Below, in pieces: positions 61,146 to 64,000 of a stretch of 64,000 nucleotides of DNA. The position numbers and the translations under genes are program-made. This stretch comes from Salinibacter sp. 10B (GTDB lineage Bacteria > Bacteroidota > Rhodothermia > Rhodothermales > Salinibacteraceae). The DNA is taken from positions 2,407,909 to 2,471,908 of the forward strand of contig NZ_MQWC01000004.1 of NCBI RefSeq assembly GCF_002954405.1, given 5' to 3'. Every line of letters begins with the position of its first letter. Positions within the stretch are counted from its first letter, which is position 1. Below the pieces are notes generated by a model. The model ran no database searches and was not told the origin of the DNA. It saw only the letters and a list, made by a program, of their open reading frames with translations.

Positions 61146-64000
61146 CTAGAAGCCGAGCCGGACGCCGAACGTCCACATGCGCGGCCGCGGGAACGTGAAG
61201 TTGGTCGTCTCCGGGTCGGGGCCGGTGAATTCGTCGCTTCCGGTTTCGACCGTAAAGAGGTTCTCGCCCCGCGCATAGATGCGAGCTCGATTCAGGCTGA
61301 GCGTGTTCGTGATCGACTCGGGGAGGTTATACCCCAGTGTCACCTCGCGAAGCTTCAGGTAGGAGCCGTCCTCAATGAGGTAGGAGGAGGTGCGCAGTTC
61401 GCCATTCGTGTCCGACAGGGTGGGCGCCGGAATGTCCGAATTCAGGTTCTCGCCCGTCATGGGCGAGTAGGCCTTCAGCACACGTGAACCGTAGTTTTCG
61501 CCGCGGAAGAAGGACGTGAAGTCAGTGAAGGCCTTGAATTCGCCCACATTCACCTCTCGTCCCTGCACGCCCTGGAAGAAGAGGCTTAGGTTGACGCCTT
61601 TGTAGGAGAGGTTCGTCGAGAGCCCATATTCGTAGTCTGGGTTCGAGTCGCCGAGGTATTTCTGGTCAAGGGAATTGATCGTCCCGTCGTTGTTCAGGTC
61701 TTTAAAGCGCAGGCGACCGATGTCGGCCCCCGGCTGGGTGGCGTGCGCATCCACTTCCTCCTGACTGCGGAAGAGTCCGTCGGTCACGTAGCCGAAGTGG
61801 GAGAACTGGGACCGATCCAGGATATTCTTCTCGCTGTTGCCGGGAAAAGAGTCGACCACGTCGGAGGGCAGCTCCGTGATCTCGTCGGAGCTGTGGCCCA
61901 GGTTGCCGCCGATGCTGTAGCTGAGGTCGCCCACCGCGTCGCGGTATTCCAGCTGGAATTCGAAGCCGGTCGTTTCCACCGTGGCGCCGTTGATGAACCG
62001 ACTGCCCCCTTCGCCGACCGTCGCGATGAAGCCCGGCTGGATGAGAATGTCGGTCGTCTCGCGGGTGTAGTAGTCGAAGGAGCCGACCAGCCTGTCGTCG
62101 AACAGCCCATAGTCGGCGCCGATGCCGATCTCGGTCGTTTCCTCCCACTGCAGATCCAAGTTGGGCCGCTGGATCCGGCGGAAGCCTCCGGGGATCGACC
62201 CCGTGTCGTTGCCGCCCAGGTCGTAGGCGGTGGAGGTCGGGGCCGTAAACAAGACGTCCTCCGAGCTGAACCCCGGCTCAAAGAGCTGGAGGGAAGCGAA
62301 ATTGCCGATCTCCTGGTTCCCGACGCGACCCCAACTGCCGCGCAGCTTCAGTTCCGAGAGGACGTCGACCCGGTTCTCCATGAAGCTTTCCTCCGTCACC
62401 CGCCACCCGAGCGAGAAGGCCGGGAAGAGGCCGAACCGGTTGTTTTCACCGAACCGCGAGGAGCCGTCGTACCGGACCGTCACCGATGCAAGGTAGCGAT
62501 CCTGGTACGAGTAGTCGGCCTTCGAAAAATAAGACAGGAGCCGCGAATCGGTACGGGTCCCGCTCACAAGCTGTCGGCCCGTCCCCGCATTCTCGACGAA
62601 ATAGTCGAGGGTCTGAACGGAAAATTCCTCCCGCAGCGAGGAGTTGGAGACTAGGTGCTCATCCTGCGTCTCGGCGCCCGCCAGCAGGTTGACGTTGTGA
62701 CTTTCGCCGAACAGCACGTCGTACTCGATCGTGCCGTTGAACGTCCAGATGAAGTTGTCGGTGTCGGCGTTCGAGACAGAGTTGACGCTTCGCCCCAGGA
62801 AGCCGGTCTGGTAGCGCTGCTGAATGTCGCGCTCCTGGGTCCGCTCCCAGTCCACGCCCAGGCGGCCCTGCAGCGTCAGGTGGTCGGTGAGGTCGAACGC
62901 CCCATTGATGTTTCCGAAGACCTCGCCGGTGTTGATCTCGTCCCACCGGTTGTCTTGGATCAACCGGACGGGGTTGTCCCGGTCGCTGAACGACCCGGCG
63001 CCCGTGGGGCCGGCAAACGCCCCGTCGGCCGTGCGGACCGGGATGATGGGGCGGAGGCGAAGCGACAGCACGAACGGATTTCCACCGGCGCCTTCCGGCA
63101 GGGGCACGCCCTTCTCTTTCGACAGCGTAAGGTTCTCGCCGACCCGCAGCCGCCCGTCGAAGAAGTTGAAGTTGGAATTGATCTGGGCATTGACCCGCTG
63201 AAACTCGTTCTGTTTGACAATGCCCTCGTTGTCGTGGAAGCGGAGCCCGAAGTACGCACTTCCTCGTTCGCTCCCCACGCGGGCCGAGAGGTCGTGACTC
63301 TGAATGATCCCTGTACTGCTGATCTCTTCGGTCCAATCGGTGCCGGGCACCGCGGCCGGCGTGTTGTTGCCGATGTTGTCCGCAATCGTAATGTCGTTGA
63401 GCACCGCCGTGCCGTCGTCCCTCCGTTCGAAGTCGTAACTATACAAATTCGGGTCAATCGAATTCGGGTCGCGTCCGTCGTTGATGGCCGCCCGGAAAAT
63501 GGCGAGCGCCCGTTCCCGCGTGTTTAGCGGCTCGTAGGTGCGCCCGTCCGGCCAGCTCGAAAACGTCACGTCCGATCCGTAGCTGAATTCAAGCGTGTTG
63601 CCCCCGCCGGCCCCCGACTTCGTCTCGATGACGATGACGCCGTTCGAGGCGCGCGAGCCGTAAATGGACGCGGCCGCCGCATCCTTGAGCACCTGCATGG
63701 ACTTAATGGAGCCGGGGGAGAGGATCTGCTCCACATTGTTTTTGGTGGGCACCCCGTCGATCACAAAGAGCGGCGAGTTGTTGCCGAGTGTGCTCGCGCC
63801 TCGGATTAGCAGTTCGGCATCGCCGAAGGGGGAGCCGGTCGTCTGGACGTTGACCCCCGCAACCTGCCCCTGCAACGACTTGATGGGGTTGGTCGACGGA
63901 TCGTCTTCCAGGCCCTCTACATCGACACTGGAGACCGATCCAGTGAGCGTGCGCCGCTCCTGCGACTGATACCCGGTTACGATCACCTCGTCCTGCGTGA
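61146..64000 (-). CDS. SusC/RagA-family TonB-dependent receptor (5' end beyond window)
   Basis: At least 951 residues; the frame stays open to the right edge, reading TQDEVIVTGYQSQERRTLTG, so the signal peptide and CarboxypepD domain lie outside. The plug is classic SusC: NPIKSLQGQVAGVNVQTTGS, LLIRGASTLGNNSPLFVIDG and ASIYGSRASNGVIVIETKSG. The 22-strand barrel ends RPRMWTFGVRLGF with the terminal Phe. It forms the outer-membrane import channel for the fructan locus with the SusD protein encoded next. Confidence 0.95.
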   Translation of the reverse strand, partial: TQDEVIVTGYQSQERRTLTGSVSSVDVEGLEDDPSTNPIKSLQGQVAGVNVQTTGSPFGDAELLIRGASTLGNNSPLFVIDGVPTKNNVEQILSPGSIKSMQVLKDAAAASIYGSRASNGVIVIETKSGAGGGNTLEFSYGSDVTFSSWPDGRTYEPLNTRERALAIFRAAINDGRDPNSIDPNLYSYDFERRDDGTAVLNDITIADNIGNNTPAAVPGTDWTEEISSTGIIQSHDLSARVGSERGSAYFGLRFHDNEGIVKQNEFQRVNAQINSNFNFFDGRLRVGENLTLSKEKGVPLPEGAGGNPFVLSLRLRPIIPVRTADGAFAGPTGAGSFSDRDNPVRLIQDNRWDEINTGEVFGNINGAFDLTDHLTLQGRLGVDWERTQERDIQQRYQTGFLGRSVNSVSNADTDNFIWTFNGTIEYDVLFGESHNVNLLAGAETQDEHLVSNSSLREEFSVQTLDYFVENAGTGRQLVSGTRTDSRLLSYFSKADYSYQDRYLASVTVRYDGSSRFGENNRFGLFPAFSLGWRVTEESFMENRVDVLSELKLRGSWGRVGNQEIGNFASLQLFEPGFSSEDVLFTAPTSTAYDLGGNDTGSIPGGFRRIQRPNLDLQWEETTEIGIGADYGLFDDRLVGSFDYYTRETTDILIQPGFIATVGEGGSRFINGATVETTGFEFQLEYRDAVGDLSYSIGGNLGHSSDEITELPSDVVDSFPGNSEKNILDRSQFSHFGYVTDGLFRSQEEVDAHATQPGADIGRLRFKDLNNDGTINSLDQKYLGDSNPDYEYGLSTNLSYKGVNLSLFFQGVQGREVNVGEFKAFTDFTSFFRGENYGSRVLKAYSPMTGENLNSDIPAPTLSDTNGELRTSSYLIEDGSYLKLREVTLGYNLPESITNTLSLNRARIYARGENLFTVETGSDEFTGPDPETTNFTFPRPRMWTFGVRLGF

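Noticed and set aside
1-64000. CRISPR arrays, prophage or intact insertion sequence
   Set aside because: No regularly spaced repeat series, no cas genes, no phage structural genes and no transposase were seen on either strand.

Overview
The window looks like chromosome from a moderately halophilic member of the Rhodothermota (Salinibacter-like Bacteroidota relatives). The grounds are a GC-rich composition, strongly acidic predicted proteins, many secreted lipoproteins and TonB-dependent receptors, a SusC/SusD pair, DUF4249 and DUF4019 proteins, almost no Shine-Dalgarno sequences, and a few TAnnTTTG-type promoter boxes. This is inference from protein families and style; no rRNA marker is present.

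Layout. 1-1510: the start of a membrane protein gene cut by the window edge, tRNA-Leu(GAG) and tRNA-Lys(TTT), two kinds of dispersed repeat, and a small pyrophosphatase-like gene. 1940-6216: a large beta-rich lipoprotein with an outer-membrane protein. 6331-9487: pyrB and pyrR (pyrimidine synthesis and its regulator), then a DUF58 protein. 9667-12489: creatininase-family enzyme, secreted alpha/beta hydrolase and D-amino-acid aminotransferase. 13099-15658: ECF41-type sigma factor and a two-gene envelope unit with a clostripain-like lipoprotein. 15875-21112: divergent LysR regulator/MFS exporter pair, TRIC-type channel, DUF4382 lipoprotein, and glpX fructose bisphosphatase. 21456-30000: two very large GAF/PAS sensor kinases on either side of a NarL-type response regulator. 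30540-37436: TonB receptor, purple-acid-phosphatase-like lipoprotein and BNR-repeat lipoprotein, each followed by a strong hairpin. 37623-41389: small membrane proteins, GNAT, DUF72, and a zinc-less MutM. 41518-42555: a highly structured probable non-coding RNA on the minus strand and rpsT. 42603-49924: a BtuB-like receptor, a DUF4019 pair, and a TonB receptor/DUF4249 pair. 49946-54529: membrane protein, fabF, a decayed four-helix-bundle gene, hotdog thioesterase, and a ring-cleavage-dioxygenase-like VOC protein.

54562 to the right edge is a minus-strand fructan utilisation locus. A SusC porin (running off the window) and SusD bind and import oligosaccharide, a lipoprotein GH32 fructanase cuts it, a sugar-porter MFS protein takes fructose across the inner membrane, and a PfkB fructokinase phosphorylates it. 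glpX elsewhere in the window would serve gluconeogenesis.

The intergenic DNA is unusual. At least five families of short dispersed repeats recur in the spacers: a ~128-bp element in two copies, CGAAT-rich palindromes, CCAAACG(T/C)CCA words, a hairpin with compensatory substitutions, and a 14-bp tandem. No CRISPR array, intact insertion sequence or prophage was seen. The strongest candidates for something undescribed are the structured RNA at about 41.5-42.0 kb, the first sensor kinase with a degraded ATP pocket, and the phosphatase with an inserted beta domain.
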